Counted from the first letter of the stretch, positions 9,403 to 18,893 are shown. The stretch is DNA of 38,657 bases from Saccharopolyspora galaxeae (GCF_016526145.1 NZ_JADDUE010000021.1:1-38657); one strand, 5' to 3'. Notes: generated by a model not told the origin, from the sequence alone. Numbers and translations are program-made.

Positions 9403-10728
9403 ATGACCACCACCGAGGAAACGAACCTCACTCCTATTCCGGACGAAATCGCTAACCAGGTCGTACTGCCCGAAGGCCACCGCGACGAGACTCGCCTCTT
9501 CGAGGCGTACCGGTGGCTGCGGGAGAACAACCCGCTCGCCAAAGTCACCGTGGAGGGCTTCGACCCGGTCTACCTGGTGACCAAGCACGCCGACATCATG
9601 GAGATCGAGCGCCAGCCGGACATCTTCACCAGCGGCGGTGGTGAAGAGCCGGGCTCGCACAACCCCATCCTGACCAATCAGGCGGGCGACGAGTTCACGA
9701 AGTCCATCAACAACGGCAGTCTGCGAGTCCTCGAGACCGTCACCTTCCTCGACCCGCCGGAACACACGCTCGTCCGCGACATCGCCGCGGAATGGTTCCG
9801 CCCTGCGACGTTGAAGAAGTGGGAAGACACCATCCGCACGCTAGCCCAGGAGGCGATCGCGAAGGGGTTGCGTTCCGGTACCAACGAAATCGATTTCGTC
9901 AAGGACTTCGCGCTGTACTTCCCGCTGCACGTCATCATGAGCCTGTTCGGCGTCCCGGTTGAGGACGAGCCTCGGATGATGGGCCTCACCCAGGACTTCT
10001 TCGGCGCAGCAGACCCTGACGCGGCTCGTCAGGACGTGGCCCCGACGACGCCGGAAGCCGCGGCGCAGCAGTTCGCCGCGGCCATCCAGGACTTCTACGC
10101 CTACTTCGACCGGCTCGTCGAAGACCGGCGGGCCACGCCGGAGGACGACCTGGCGACCATCATCGCGAACGCGCGGCAGGAGGACGGCGAGTTCTTCGCC
10201 AAGGAAGTCGCCTACGGCTGGTTCATCGCCATCGCCACGGCAGGGCACGACACGACGTCGAGCACCCTGTCCAGCGCGATCGAAGCGCTCGCGCACCACC
10301 CGGACCAGCTCCGGCGTGTGCAGGAGGACCCGAAGCTGATCCCACACCTGGTCAACGAGTCGCTCCGGTGGTCCTCGCCGGTCAAGCAGTTCACCCGTCA
10401 GGCCACCCAGGAGTACGAGCTGCGCGGTCGGCAGATCAAACCGGGCGACCGGTTCGCACTGCTGTACCAGTCGGCCAACCAGGACACCGACATCTTCAAC
10501 GACCCGGAGACCTTCAACATCGACCGTCGGCCGAACAAGCACATCGCCTTCGGCTACGGCCCGCACATGTGCGTCGGCCAGCACCTCGCCAAGCAGGAGC
10601 TGCGCATCATGTTCGAGGAGCTGCTACCGCGCATCGAGCGCGTCGAGGTCACCGGCGAGCGCAAGCTCGTGCAGACCAACTTCGTCGGTGGCCTGAAGAA
10701 CCTGCCCGTCAACCTCGTCCTGCGATGA
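9403..10728 (+). CDS. Cytochrome P450, CYP108 (P450terp)-like monoterpene methyl hydroxylase
   Basis: A 441-residue soluble class I P450. Seen: the I-helix AGHDTT (280-285), ExxR (E319-R322), and the haem loop [10 protein letters not shown] with cysteine ligand C390. Overall it resembles P450terp (CYP108A1) of the terpineol pathway as I remember it, including [11 protein letters not shown], the DPPEHT region and the C-terminal TNFVGGxKNxP. Known CYP108 enzymes hydroxylate the C7 methyl of p-menthanes: terpineol for CYP108A1 and p-cymene for the Rhodococcus CYP108N type. Here the next genes are reductase, ferredoxin and alcohol dehydrogenase, and a p-cumate pathway lies 15 kb away, so p-cymene to p-cymen-7-ol is the favoured reaction. 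ATG at 9403 has GGGAG; the stop overlaps the reductase start (ATGA). Confidence 0.85.
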   Translation: MTTTEETNLTPIPDEIANQVVLPEGHRDETRLFEAYRWLRENNPLAKVTVEGFDPVYLVTKHADIMEIERQPDIFTSGGGEEPGSHNPILTNQAGDEFTKSINNGSLRVLETVTFLDPPEHTLVRDIAAEWFRPATLKKWEDTIRTLAQEAIAKGLRSGTNEIDFVKDFALYFPLHVIMSLFGVPVEDEPRMMGLTQDFFGAADPDAARQDVAPTTPEAAAQQFAAAIQDFYAYFDRLVEDRRATPEDDLATIIANARQEDGEFFAKEVAYGWFIAIATAGHDTTSSTLSSAIEALAHHPDQLRRVQEDPKLIPHLVNESLRWSSPVKQFTRQATQEYELRGRQIKPGDRFALLYQSANQDTDIFNDPETFNIDRRPNKHIAFGYGPHMCVGQHLAKQELRIMFEELLPRIERVEVTGERKLVQTNFVGGLKNLPVNLVLR

Positions 10729-11963
10729 GCCAAGGGACCGGCAGCACCTCCGACGATCGCCGTGTGGTGATCGTCGGAGGTGGCCACGCAGGTGGCACCC
10801 TCACCGGGCTGTTGCGCCAAGGGGGCTTCACCGGCGAGGTCGTACTGATCGGCGAGGAACCCGACCCGCCGTACCACCGGCCGCCGTTGTCGAAGAGCTT
10901 CGACGACGACGGGTTGGAGCAGTGGCTGCGGGATTTCGCCTTCTACGGGGAGCAGGACATCGACCTCCGCCTCGGTGAGGAGGTCGTCTCGCTGGATCGC
11001 GACGCACGGCGAGTGGTCACCTCCTCCGGGCGGTCCGTCGACTACGACGTGCTCGTGCTCGCCACTGGCGCGGCGCCGCGAGCGATCCCGGTACCGGGTG
11101 GCGACCTCGAAGGCGTGCTCGAGCTGCGCACCCTCGCGGATGCGCGGCAACTGCGCGCGGCAGTGCAGCGCGACGGCGGAATCGTCGTCGTCGGCGGCGG
11201 CTACGTCGGTCTGGAGGTCGCCGCTGCGGCGCGCGCCCGCGGCGACGAAGCCACCGTTGTGGAACGCGAATCCCGGATCCTCGCGCGGGTCGCGAGCACG
11301 TCTCTGTCGGAGATCCTGACCGAGTACCACCAGCGGAACGGCACGGACGTTCGCACCGGCGCCCAAGTGATCGAACTGGCCGAGAAGCACGGCAGCGTCC
11401 GCGGGGTGGTCCTCTCCGACGGCACCGAAATTCCGTGTGGGTCCGTGCTCGTCGGGGTCGGGGCGGTTCCGCGGGATCGGCTCGCAGAAGAGGCCGGGCT
11501 GGTCTGCGCCGGCGGCATCCTGGTCGACTCGATGACGCGCACCAGCGATCCGGCAGTGCTGGCGATCGGCGACGTGACCCGCAGGCCGTTGCCCGGCCGC
11601 CCCGATCCGGTCCGGATGGAGAGCATCCCGAGCGCCGTGGAGCAGGCGAAGCAGGCCGCATCGATCATCTTGAACACGCGGCAGCCCAGACCCGAGGTGC
11701 CGTGGTTCTGGTCGGACCAGTTCGATCTGAAACTCAAGATCGCCGGCCTGCCCGGCTCGGCGGACGTGCTGTGCCGAGGCGATCCCACGGCCGGCAAGTT
11801 CGCACTCTTCCACCACGAAGGCGGGGTCGTGTCCTGCGTCGAGTCGGCCAACGCGGCGGCCGAATTCATGGCGGCGCGCAAGCTCATCGCCAACGGCGCC
11901 CGTATCGACCCCGCCAAGCTCGCGGACCCGGAGGTCCCGCTCCGGAGCGCCGTTTCGCAATGA
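10725..11963 (+). CDS. FAD-dependent NAD(P)H:ferredoxin reductase (terpredoxin/putidaredoxin reductase type)
   Basis: A 412-residue flavoprotein of the pyridine-nucleotide-disulfide oxidoreductase fold. It has an N-terminal FAD site [11 protein letters not shown] (residues 13-23), a middle NAD(P) site [14 protein letters not shown], the second FAD motif AIGDV, and the C-terminal reductase domain including [20 protein letters not shown], a hallmark of P450 and dioxygenase ferredoxin reductases. It is translationally coupled to the P450 by an ATGA overlap. Its role is to pass electrons from NADH to the [2Fe-2S] ferredoxin encoded next. It is the only ferredoxin reductase in the window and may also serve the Rieske dioxygenase at 31004, whose operon has none. 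Confidence 0.9.
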   Translation: MSQGTGSTSDDRRVVIVGGGHAGGTLTGLLRQGGFTGEVVLIGEEPDPPYHRPPLSKSFDDDGLEQWLRDFAFYGEQDIDLRLGEEVVSLDRDARRVVTSSGRSVDYDVLVLATGAAPRAIPVPGGDLEGVLELRTLADARQLRAAVQRDGGIVVVGGGYVGLEVAAAARARGDEATVVERESRILARVASTSLSEILTEYHQRNGTDVRTGAQVIELAEKHGSVRGVVLSDGTEIPCGSVLVGVGAVPRDRLAEEAGLVCAGGILVDSMTRTSDPAVLAIGDVTRRPLPGRPDPVRMESIPSAVEQAKQAASIILNTRQPRPEVPWFWSDQFDLKLKIAGLPGSADVLCRGDPTAGKFALFHHEGGVVSCVESANAAAEFMAARKLIANGARIDPAKLADPEVPLRSAVSQ

Positions 11964-11976
11964 CAGGAGGAAAACC

Positions 11977-12297
11977 GTGCCCAAGGTCGTCTACGTCCTG
12001 CCGGACGGCAGCACGAACGAGGTCGACGTACCCGTCGGGCAGAGCGTGATGGACGGGTCGGTCCGCAACAACCTTCCCGGCATCGTCGCCGAATGCGGCG
12101 GCAGCTGCTCATGCGCGACCTGCCACGTCCATCTCGACGAGCAGTGGTGGGACTTCTTCGACGAACCCTCCGACGAGGAGAACGAGTTGCTGGAGTTCGC
12201 CGAGGGAGCGCAGTCCAACTCCCGGCTCTCCTGCCAGCTCATCGTCAGCGACGCCTGCGACGGAGTCCAGGTCACAGCCCTCGACAACGACGGCTGA
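11977..12297 (+). CDS. [2Fe-2S] ferredoxin of the putidaredoxin/terpredoxin type
   Basis: A 106-residue electron carrier. Cluster ligands C40, C46, C49 and C86 follow the vertebrate-type pattern C-x5-C-x2-C-x36-C (AECGGSCSCATCHVH and RLSCQL). Its length and pattern match terpredoxin and putidaredoxin, which feed single electrons to class I P450s. GTG at 11977 has an AGGAGG site, 13 bases after the reductase stop. It completes the P450 electron chain reductase to ferredoxin to P450. An extra cysteine, C44, lies inside the cluster loop. Confidence 0.92.
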   Translation: MPKVVYVLPDGSTNEVDVPVGQSVMDGSVRNNLPGIVAECGGSCSCATCHVHLDEQWWDFFDEPSDEENELLEFAEGAQSNSRLSCQLIVSDACDGVQVTALDNDG

Positions 12298-12327
12298 CCC
12301 GCAGCCGAACAGATCAAGGAGTGCACG

Positions 12328-13431
12328 ATGCAGATCACTGCGGCAGTGGTGGACCAGGCGGGTGGCGATTTCACCCCGCAAGAGGTGTCGCTAGGAGAAC
12401 CCGCGGGCGATGAGGTCCTCGTCGAGGTCGTCGGTGCCGGCCTGTGCCACACCGACATCGCGGTGAAGGAGGGGCACCTGCCGTTCCCGTTCCCCGGCGT
12501 GCTGGGGCACGAGGCGAGCGGTGTGGTGGTCGAGGTCGGCTCGTCGGTCACGAAGGTCGGCAAGGGCGACAAGGTCGCGGTCAGCTTCAACAGCTGCGGT
12601 GCCTGTGTCCAGTGCAAGAAGGACGCGCCCGCCTACTGCGAGCAGTTCATGGCCGCCAACTTCGGTGGTCAGCGCTTCGACGGCAGCAGCGCGCTGAGCC
12701 GCGGTCAGGAGCAGATCGGCAGCAACTTCTTCGGGCAGTCCTCGTTGGCCACCCACGCCATCGCCCACGAACGAAACGTTGTGAAGGTGCCCGACAGCGC
12801 GCCGCTGGAACTCGTCGGTCCGCTCGGGTGCGGGGTCCAGACGGGCGCCGGTGCGGTGATGAACTCGCTGGACTGCGAGCCCGGCTCGTCGGTGCTGGTG
12901 CTCGGCGGGGGTTCGGTCGGGCTGTCGGCCGTCCTGGGTGCGGCGGCCCGCGGTCTGCGCACGATCATCGTCGCCGAACCCATGGGGCAACGGCGCGAGC
13001 TGGCGCGCGAACTCGGTGCCACGCATGTGATCGACCCGGCTGAGGGCACGTTGTCCGAAATGGTGCGGGCCGTCGCCCCCGAAGGCGTGGAGTACGCGGT
13101 GGACACCACGGCACAAGTGCCCGTGATCGAGCAGGCCGTGCTATCGCTGGGACAGCGCGGCGCGATCGGGCTGCTGGGCGTACCGGCCGACCCGGCCGCG
13201 GCACTGCCGCTGAGCCTCATTCAGACGCAGGTGACCGGCACCCGGGTGGTCGGAATCGTCGAGGGCGACAGCGATCCGGACACGTTCATCCCGCTGTTGC
13301 TGGAACTGCACGCGGCGGGCCGGTTCCCGTTCGACAAGCTCATCACCAAGAAGCCGTTCTCCGCGATCAACGAGGCGGTGGCGGCACAGCACGAGGGCGA
13401 GGCGATCAAGATCGTGCTCGTGCACGACTGA
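12328..13431 (+). CDS. Zinc alcohol dehydrogenase, aryl/allyl alcohol type
   Basis: A 367-residue class III-like Zn alcohol dehydrogenase resembling benzyl/aryl alcohol dehydrogenases. Catalytic zinc ligands are C40 (GLCHTD), H61-E62 (GHEASG) and C168 (LGCGVQTG). The structural zinc site is C90, C93, C96 and C104. The NAD site is LVLGGGSVGLSAVLGA. It would oxidise the P450 product (p-cymen-7-ol, perillyl alcohol or 7-hydroxyterpineol) to the aldehyde, the role of TerpB in the terpineol operon. ATG at 12328 has an AAGGAG site. It is the last gene of the P450 operon; a strong terminator follows at 13455. Confidence 0.9.
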   Translation: MQITAAVVDQAGGDFTPQEVSLGEPAGDEVLVEVVGAGLCHTDIAVKEGHLPFPFPGVLGHEASGVVVEVGSSVTKVGKGDKVAVSFNSCGACVQCKKDAPAYCEQFMAANFGGQRFDGSSALSRGQEQIGSNFFGQSSLATHAIAHERNVVKVPDSAPLELVGPLGCGVQTGAGAVMNSLDCEPGSSVLVLGGGSVGLSAVLGAAARGLRTIIVAEPMGQRRELARELGATHVIDPAEGTLSEMVRAVAPEGVEYAVDTTAQVPVIEQAVLSLGQRGAIGLLGVPADPAAALPLSLIQTQVTGTRVVGIVEGDSDPDTFIPLLLELHAAGRFPFDKLITKKPFSAINEAVAAQHEGEAIKIVLVHD

Positions 13432-13454
13432 CCAGCTGGCGGGAAAAGGGAGGC

Positions 13455-13500
13455 GGAGGCGCCGACCGGTGGGGGCACACCGGTCGGCGCCTCCGTTTTT
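13455..13500 (+). terminator. Rho-independent terminator of the P450 operon
   Basis: A perfect 16-bp stem (GGAGGCGCCGACCGGT at 13455-13470 with its complement at 13479-13494) around an 8-base loop, followed by GTTTTT. It sits 24 bases after the alcohol dehydrogenase stop. Confidence 0.92.
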
Positions 13501-13887
13501 CGCGCCGCCGAACAGAATTCACTCCTGCCGGTAGCGCACCCCGAATCCATCCCGGCGACGCGCGACGACATGGCGTGCAACGCCGCGACGCAGACGTCCC
13601 GGCCCAACGAATCTGTCCGCGTAGGACTTGGTTTGGGGCGTTTTCGGCGCACGCGCGCGAAAACATGCGTGACTCACCGGGTGCATCAGTCGCGTGCCAG
13701 CGCGGTGACGGAGCAAACAAGCCTGTGTCGCAGCGCCATGTGCGCGGTCTTCGAACGAGGCCGTGTTCGGCGAAGGCGTCATGACGGCGCGCGCCAGAAT
13801 CCCTCGTTCCCAACGAGTTCGCCGCAGGCAGCACGACCCGCCCGTGCATTTCCCCGGCAGTGCGGGACATTTCGTCCCAGACACGAA
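13501..13887. other. Intergenic spacer between convergent transcription units
   Basis: About 390 bases between the two terminators. Short frames on both strands have no ribosome binding site and no recognisable protein content. I see no gene, RNA or repeat here. Confidence 0.5.
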
Positions 13888-13922
13888 GGAGCGCCCGACC
13901 GGCGAACCGGCCGAGCGCTCCT
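13888..13922 (-). terminator. Inverted repeat after the aldehyde dehydrogenase gene
   Basis: AGGAGCGC pairs with GCGCTCCT; the inner part CCGACCGG / CCGGCCGA pairs partly around a CGAA loop. On the minus strand it begins 13 bases past the stop codon at 13935. There is no long T-run, so it is a probable but not textbook terminator. Confidence 0.6.
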
Positions 13923-13934
13923 CGCGCGCTCGAA

Positions 13935-15389
13935 CTACTGCGAGCTATCCAGGTACACCGATTGGATCCGATGATAGGCCGCCAGCCCTTCCGGACCGAG
14001 CTCGCGCCCCATCCCGCTGCCCTTGATCCCGCCGAACGGCGCCGTGGGGTCGGGCAGGTAGGCGTTGATGCCGATGGTCCCGGTCTGCACCCGGCGGGCG
14101 ACGTCGAGCCCCTTCGCCGGGTCGCCGGTGAACACCGAGCCACCGAGCCCGTAATCGACCTCGTTGGCCAGTTGCACGGCACCGTCGACATCGTCGTACG
14201 GGATCACGCTCAGCACCGGGCCGAAGATCTCCTCCTGGGCGACGGTGGTCCGATTGTCCACGTCGGCCAGGATGGTCGGTTCGACGAACCAGCCCTTGCC
14301 GAGATCGTTCGGCCGCCCGCCGCCAGTGGTGATCCGTGCGCCCTCGTGCTTGCCCTTGGCGATGTAGCCCTCGACCCGCTCGCGCTGCTTGGCGGTGGCC
14401 ATCGGACCGATCTGGGTCGCCGGGTCGAGCGCATCGCCCACGCTCAACGACGAGGCCAGCTGGGTGAAGATGTCCACGACCTCGTCGTATCGCTTGCGCG
14501 GCGCGAGGATCCGAGTGCCCGCGTAGCAAGTCTGCCCGTTGTTCATCAGACACGCGCTGAACAGATTCTCCACATTGGACGCCAGGTCCGCGTCCTCCAG
14601 GACGATCGCCGCCGACTTGCCGCCCAGCTCCAGCGTGACGGGCCGCAGCAACTCCCCGCAGCGCTGCGCGATGGCGCGCCCCGCCACGGTAGACCCGGTG
14701 AACCCGATCTTGTCGACCTTCGGGTGCTCGACTATGTATGCACCGATCTCCCGGCCACCGGGCACGATGCTGAGCACACCCGGCGGCACGCCGGCTTCCT
14801 CGGCTGCCTCCGCCATCAGGTAACTGTCCAACACCGTCTCCGGGGACGGCTTCATGACCACCGTGCACCCGGCGGCCATCGCCGGGGCGATCTTGAAGAA
14901 GGCCAGCGACTGCGGGAAGTTCCACGGCACGATCGCGCCGACCACCCCGATCGGCTCGCGCCGCACCAGCGTGGTGCCGCCGAGGAGGCCGGGACGACGC
15001 TCTTCCACCTCCGTGCCCTCGGCGAGGTCGGCGTAGTACCGCAGCAGCATGGCGGGGAAAACAGCCTCCAGCTGTTGCCCGATCGCCACCGGCATCCCGT
15101 TCTGGCCGCTGATGCGGCGCACCATCTCCTCGGCACGACTCTCCAGCGATGCCGCGAAGCGGCGCATGACCTCCGCCCGGCGCGAGGCTGGCCAGTGCGC
15201 CCACCCTGAGGGGTCGTCGAACGCCGCTCGGGCGGACGTCACCGCACGGTCGACGTCGGCCTCACCGGCGTGCGGCACCTTCCCGAGGAGCTCCTCGGTG
15301 CTGGCCGAGACCGGTTCGATCGTGTCGGTCGACTGCGGTGCTACCCACTCGCCGCCGATGTACAGCTTGTCGTAGACCAGCTTGTCCAT
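13935..15389 (-). CDS. NAD(P)-dependent aldehyde dehydrogenase
   Basis: A 484-residue aldehyde dehydrogenase, normal for the superfamily. Visible motifs: IVPWNFP (153-159), the nucleotide-binding GFTGSTVAG (229-237), the general-base glutamate in LELGGKSAA (E254), the nucleophilic cysteine in NNGQTCYAGTR (C288), and EEIFGPV. It would oxidise p-cumic aldehyde, or perillyl or terpineol aldehyde, to the acid, completing the methyl-to-carboxyl route begun by the P450; TerpA does this in the terpineol operon. ATG at 15389 has AGGAG six bases upstream, which excludes the longer open frame. It is transcribed towards the P450 operon, but its upstream region carries the same AATCTCTC/CAGGGGTGA motif, suggesting co-regulation. 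Confidence 0.9.
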   Translation of the reverse strand: MDKLVYDKLYIGGEWVAPQSTDTIEPVSASTEELLGKVPHAGEADVDRAVTSARAAFDDPSGWAHWPASRRAEVMRRFAASLESRAEEMVRRISGQNGMPVAIGQQLEAVFPAMLLRYYADLAEGTEVEERRPGLLGGTTLVRREPIGVVGAIVPWNFPQSLAFFKIAPAMAAGCTVVMKPSPETVLDSYLMAEAAEEAGVPPGVLSIVPGGREIGAYIVEHPKVDKIGFTGSTVAGRAIAQRCGELLRPVTLELGGKSAAIVLEDADLASNVENLFSACLMNNGQTCYAGTRILAPRKRYDEVVDIFTQLASSLSVGDALDPATQIGPMATAKQRERVEGYIAKGKHEGARITTGGGRPNDLGKGWFVEPTILADVDNRTTVAQEEIFGPVLSVIPYDDVDGAVQLANEVDYGLGGSVFTGDPAKGLDVARRVQTGTIGINAYLPDPTAPFGGIKGSGMGRELGPEGLAAYHRIQSVYLDSSQ

Positions 15390-15639
15390 CCGCACTCCTT
15401 GCGCCTGTCGTTTTGTGCACAGCGGGTCCAGTACGCGGATGCTGCGGACCGCATCCGCAACGAACGGCCGGACCGGCCGAAGGCCCGAATGGCGGTAGCC
15501 GCACGGGATCTTGCGGCGTTCGGTCTCGCGGTGCCGCGCTGCGGCCAGAGCCGCTTTCCCCGGCATGCGTCTGCAGTTAGGCCTTGGCCGTTCCGCCCTG
15601 GATGCCGTTCTTCCGCCCCGCTGGCCCAAGTCTGATCGC

Positions 15640-15674
15640 GCAGGGGGTGCCGCGCCTCACCCCTGCGAGAGATT
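15640..15674 (-). promoter_or_regulatory. Candidate regulator site upstream of the aldehyde dehydrogenase
   Basis: On the minus strand 15674-15654 reads AATCTCTCGCAGGGGTGA then GGC, sharing AATCTCTC and CAGGGGTGA with the P450 promoter region at 9284. It is one arm of a larger inverted repeat, GCAGGGGGTG at 15640-15649 against CACCCCTGC at 15658-15666. A further AAGGGGTG lies at 15687. This suggests several binding positions for one regulator. Confidence 0.5.
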
Positions 15675-15800
15675 TTTCGCCTTCCCAAGGGGTGTTGTTG
15701 TGCCCGCGACCTGGGATCCGACGGCACGTTCAGCGAAGCTCGCCGCGGGTACGACGGCAGACCCCTGCTGCGCACGCAGCAGGTTGGCCGAGCCGACCGA

Positions 15801-15829
15801 TTGAAATTTTGGTCTGACCATATTATTTT
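15801..15829 (+). promoter_or_regulatory. Promoter with embedded FadR-like operator for the CoA ligase
   Basis: TTGAAA (15801-15806) and TATTTT (15824-15829) are 17 bases apart, a plausible -35/-10 pair. Between them, GGTCTGACC at 15811-15819 is a perfect palindrome around one base inside TTTTGGTCTGACCATA. A repressor bound there would occlude RNA polymerase. The AT content is striking against the GC-rich surroundings. Confidence 0.7.
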
Positions 15830-15881
15830 TAGCTTGTTCGAGCTTTCCGCAGGGTGCTGTCAAGTCCGAAAGAGTGTTCCC

Positions 15882-17552
15882 ATGCTGCCAACGGCGACAG
15901 TTCAGGACCGGTACACCGACGAAGACGCGAAACGCTTCTACCGAGCCGGTTTCTGGCAGGACGCGAACCTGTTCGACCTCGTCGAAGCGCAGGCGCAAGT
16001 GCGCCCGGACAAGATCTTCGCGTCCGACGGGACGACGAACCTGACCTTCCGCGACCTCCGCGACCGCGGCGCGCGGCTGGCGCTCGGCCTCCGCCGCCTC
16101 GGGATCCGCCCGGGCGACCGGGTGGCCGTCCAACTGCCCAACTGGAGCGAGTTCACGCTGATCGCCACGGCGCTGGGCCGCATCGGCGGCATCCTCGTGC
16201 CGATCATGCCGATCTTCCGCGAGGACGAGGTCGAGTACCTGCTCACCCACTCCGGCGCGAAAGCGGCGATCACCTGCGAGCAGTTCAAGAACTTCGGATA
16301 CGTGGAGATGTACTCCCGGCTCCGCTCGAGGTGCCCGGAACTCCAGGAGATCATCTCGGTGCGCAGCACCGGCACGGACGGCCGGTGCATTCCGCTCGAG
16401 GAGCTGGTCGTCTCCGATCAGGTCGCCGGCGAGGATCCGGAACTCGGCCCGCACCCCTCGCCCGACGACGGATTCCTGATCGTCTACACCTCGGGGACGA
16501 CTTCGCGCCCGAAGGGCTGCTTTCACACCCTCAACACGGTTCGCGCCAGCAGTGCGGCCATCGCGCGCAGCCTGGATTACCGCGAATCCGACGTCCAATT
16601 CGGACCGTCGCCGATCACGCACTCGACCGGCCTGGTCACCAGCATGTTGCTCCCACTGCAGAGCGGTGCCGCATCGCACCTGATGGACGCCTGGGAACCG
16701 AATGCGGCGATGCGGCGAATCGCTGAGTACGGCTGCACCTCCGCGGTCACCGCGACCGCGTTCCTGGAGATGCTGCTGAACGTCTATAACCCCGACCAGC
16801 ACGATCCGAGCAGCATGCGCATGTGGGTGTGCGCGGGCGCTCCGGTACCGGCATCGGTCGTGCACCGCGCTGAGGAGATGCTCGGCGGCTGCCGGATCCT
16901 GAGCCTCTACGGCCGTTCCGAGAACTTCCTGACGACCATGTGCACTGTCGACGACGCGCCGGAGCGATCTGCGACCTCGGACGGGGCGGCCGTGAAATCC
17001 GCCGGGGCGAGCGTGCAGGTCGTCGACGACCGCGGCGAGGAGGTTCCCCGCGGCACGGAGGGCGACATCGCCTACAAGGGCCCCAGCCACATGATCGAGT
17101 ACTTCCGCGACCCCGAGCAGACCGCGGCCCTGTTCACACCGGACGGATACTCCCGCTCCGGGGACCTCGGGTACATGGACCAGGACGGGTACGTCCGGGT
17201 CACCGGTCGCTCGAAGGACATCGTCATCCGGGGCGGGTTGAACATCAGCGCCCGCGAGCTGGAAGAGCTCCTCGCGGAGCACCCGTTGGTCGCCAACGTC
17301 GCCGTGGTGGCGATGCCCGATGCCCGGCTGGGCGAAAAGGTCTGCGTGTACGTCGTGCCGGCCGAGCCGGCGGACCGGCCGTCGTTGGAGTCGATCGTGT
17401 CCTACCTGCGCGGGCGGAGAGTCGCGACCCCGAAGCTTCCGGAACGCCTCGAGCTGGTCGAGGAACTTCCGCTGACGGCGACCGGCAAGGTGCAGAAGCA
17501 CGTGCTGCGCGACGACATCAAGCAAAAGCTCCAGGACGGCGGGGTCGTCTAA
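15882..17552 (+). CDS. AMP-dependent acyl-CoA synthetase (cyclohexanecarboxylate-CoA ligase-like)
   Basis: A 556-residue adenylate-forming enzyme that makes an acyl-AMP and then the CoA thioester. Motifs: [11 protein letters not shown] (P-loop-like A3), LYGRSE (A5), [19 protein letters not shown] then [16 protein letters not shown] (A7-A8 hinge), and the C-terminal catalytic lysine in TATGKVQKH. It resembles AliA-type cyclohexanecarboxylate-CoA ligases and is a paralogue of the ligase at 35657 (shared RYxxE/DExxxxxYxAGxWxDxxLFD start and [11 protein letters not shown]). Substrates may be alicyclic or branched acids such as perillate, oleuropeate or isobutyrate; this is inference. ATG at 15882 suits the family start; upstream codons of the open frame cover the promoter. 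Confidence 0.85.
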   Translation: MLPTATVQDRYTDEDAKRFYRAGFWQDANLFDLVEAQAQVRPDKIFASDGTTNLTFRDLRDRGARLALGLRRLGIRPGDRVAVQLPNWSEFTLIATALGRIGGILVPIMPIFREDEVEYLLTHSGAKAAITCEQFKNFGYVEMYSRLRSRCPELQEIISVRSTGTDGRCIPLEELVVSDQVAGEDPELGPHPSPDDGFLIVYTSGTTSRPKGCFHTLNTVRASSAAIARSLDYRESDVQFGPSPITHSTGLVTSMLLPLQSGAASHLMDAWEPNAAMRRIAEYGCTSAVTATAFLEMLLNVYNPDQHDPSSMRMWVCAGAPVPASVVHRAEEMLGGCRILSLYGRSENFLTTMCTVDDAPERSATSDGAAVKSAGASVQVVDDRGEEVPRGTEGDIAYKGPSHMIEYFRDPEQTAALFTPDGYSRSGDLGYMDQDGYVRVTGRSKDIVIRGGLNISARELEELLAEHPLVANVAVVAMPDARLGEKVCVYVVPAEPADRPSLESIVSYLRGRRVATPKLPERLELVEELPLTATGKVQKHVLRDDIKQKLQDGGVV

Positions 17553-17570
17553 AGGCGCGCCTCGATTCCG

Positions 17571-17603
17571 AACTGGGCGCCACCGTCGCGGTGGCGCCCA
17601 GTT
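17571..17603 (+). terminator. Terminator-like hairpin after the CoA ligase
   Basis: A perfect 15-bp stem (AACTGGGCGCCACCG / CGGTGGCGCCCAGTT) with a TCG loop, 19 bases after the stop codon. Only TT and then TCG follow, so the U-tract is weak. Confidence 0.7.
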
Positions 17604-17633
17604 TCGTGCTTCGCACGTCCTCGGACGCGAAAC

Positions 17634-17660
17634 GGGGGAAGGGCTACAAGCCCTTCCCCC
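17634..17660 (-). terminator. Terminator-like hairpin at the end of the ETF operon
   Basis: A perfect 12-bp stem (GGGGGAAGGGCT / AGCCCTTCCCCC) with an ACA loop, 20 bases past the stop of the Cys-rich small gene on the minus strand. On that strand it is followed by GTTTCGC. Confidence 0.65.
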
Positions 17661-17680
17661 GCCTCGGGTGCAGGTTCACA

Positions 17681-17896
17681 TCATCGGCGTACCACCGGGG
17701 AGACGATCCCGCGGTTGCGGATGGCAGAGGCGTTCAGCCGCCGACGCACATCCGCGTAGCAGGCGCGGCAGAGCTCCCCCGGAACGAACAGCTGCCACGC
17801 CGAGTTGGACTGGATGCACTGGGAATCGGCCATCTCCTGGCAGATTCCGTGGTGCCCGACCTCGTTGCACAGGCATGCGCACAGCCGCCACGTCAT
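17681..17896 (-). CDS. Cysteine-rich small protein encoded behind etfA
   Basis: A 71-residue protein beginning [20 protein letters not shown], with further cysteines in DSQCIQ and LCRACY. At least seven cysteines, mostly as C-x-C, C-x3-C and C-x2-C pairs, suggest a zinc- or iron-binding knuckle. The C-terminal third is basic. The gene starts 13 bases after the etfA stop on the same strand (an in-frame GTG at 17899 is an alternative start), and a terminator-like hairpin follows, so it belongs to the ETF operon. I do not recognise the family securely; small actinobacterial Cys-rich DUFs have a similar look. A role with ETF or as a metal-binding accessory is only suggested by position. Confidence 0.6.
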   Translation of the reverse strand: MTWRLCACLCNEVGHHGICQEMADSQCIQSNSAWQLFVPGELCRACYADVRRRLNASAIRNRGIVSPVVRR

Positions 17897-17909
17897 CACG
17901 CACCACCGT

Positions 17910-18863
17910 TCAGCTCTTCAGCTCGGCGACCGCGCCCGTCAGTTGTGGAGCGACCTGGAAGAGGTCACCCACGATCCCGAAGTCGGCGATCTCGAAAATC
18001 GGCGCCTCCGGATCCTTGTTCACGGCCACGATCGTCTTCGAGGTCTGCATCCCGGCCCGGTGCTGGATCGCCCCGGAAATGCCCAGCGCGACGTACAGGT
18101 TCGGCGAGACGGTCTTGCCGGTCTGCCCGACCTGGAACTGCGCCGGGTAGTACCCGGAATCCACGGCCGCGCGCGAGGCCCCGACAGCGGCACCCAGCGA
18201 ATCCGCCAGCTGCTCGACCACCTCGAACGACTCCGCCGAACCGACGCCCCGGCCGCCGGAGACGACCACCGGCGCCTCGGCCAGGTCCGGGCGCTCCCCC
18301 GCCTCCGCAGGTTGGCGCCCCGTGATCCGCGCCGCCTTGCCGGCAACGCCGATGGCCACCTCTTCCGTGATCGGACTGGATGGTTCGTCCACGGGCTCGA
18401 TGCTGCCCGGCAGCACCGAGAGCACGGACACTCCCGCGGTCACCTCGGCCTCGGCCAGGTACGCGCCGCCGAACAGCGAATGCGACGCGACGCCCTCGGG
18501 TCCGAGGTCCACGACTTCCGACAGCAGCCCGGAACCCAGACGCACGGCCAAGCGGCCCGCGATCTCCTTGCCGTCGACCGACGCGGGGACGAGCACCGCC
18601 GACGGCTCGCGCGTGGCGACCAACTCCGCGAGGACGTCGACCTCCGGAACCAGCAACAACCGTGCTGCCTCGGGCGATTCGGCCGCGTAGATCTTCGCGG
18701 TTCCGTGCGCGGTGAGCGCATCAGCTACCTTCGCCGCCACCCCGGGTTCGCCGACGACTACCGCGGATGGCTCGCCGAGCCAGCGAGCCGCGGTCAGCAA
18801 CTCGGCCGTGACCTTCTTGACCTCGCCGTCGACGTGGTCGACGAGGACTAGAACTTCGGACAT
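17910..18863 (-). CDS. etfA: Electron transfer flavoprotein, alpha subunit
   Basis: A 317-residue ETF alpha (FixB) subunit. With ETF beta it carries electrons from acyl-CoA dehydrogenases to the respiratory chain. The N-terminal alpha/beta domain starts [18 protein letters not shown]. The C-terminal FAD domain has [10 protein letters not shown], the ETF alpha signature beginning [17 protein letters not shown], and [23 protein letters not shown] at 18863 lies 31 bases after the etfB stop with a GAGGAGG site nearby. The pair is the natural electron acceptor for the two acyl-CoA dehydrogenases in this window. Confidence 0.95.
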   Translation of the reverse strand: MSEVLVLVDHVDGEVKKVTAELLTAARWLGEPSAVVVGEPGVAAKVADALTAHGTAKIYAAESPEAARLLLVPEVDVLAELVATREPSAVLVPASVDGKEIAGRLAVRLGSGLLSEVVDLGPEGVASHSLFGGAYLAEAEVTAGVSVLSVLPGSIEPVDEPSSPITEEVAIGVAGKAARITGRQPAEAGERPDLAEAPVVVSGGRGVGSAESFEVVEQLADSLGAAVGASRAAVDSGYYPAQFQVGQTGKTVSPNLYVALGISGAIQHRAGMQTSKTIVAVNKDPEAPIFEIADFGIVGDLFQVAPQLTGAVAELKS

Positions 18864-18893
18864 TACTGCGCTCCTCCTCGTGCGGCCCGGATT

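Larger units (their letters stand above)
15390..15881. other. Divergent intergenic region between aldehyde dehydrogenase and CoA ligase
   Basis: This 492-base gap carries two separate regulatory blocks: the LuxR-type candidate motif at 15640-15674, facing the aldehyde dehydrogenase, and an AT-rich promoter with FadR-like operator at 15801-15829, facing the CoA ligase. The rest (about 15390-15640) has no recognisable content. Confidence 0.55.

Noticed and set aside
10554-11984. 476-codon minus-strand frame opposite the ferredoxin reductase
   Set aside because: Codon pattern and composition are those of an antisense shadow; the plus-strand gene has clear FAD and NAD motifs and operon context.
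13519-13884. 121-codon minus-strand frame in the gap after the P450 operon
   Set aside because: No ribosome binding site, no recognisable motif, and it lies between two terminators; treated as non-coding.
15801-15881. 27-codon N-terminal extension of the first CoA ligase (start at 15801)
   Set aside because: It would place the start codon inside the apparent -35 box and operator; the family-like start is the ATG at 15882.
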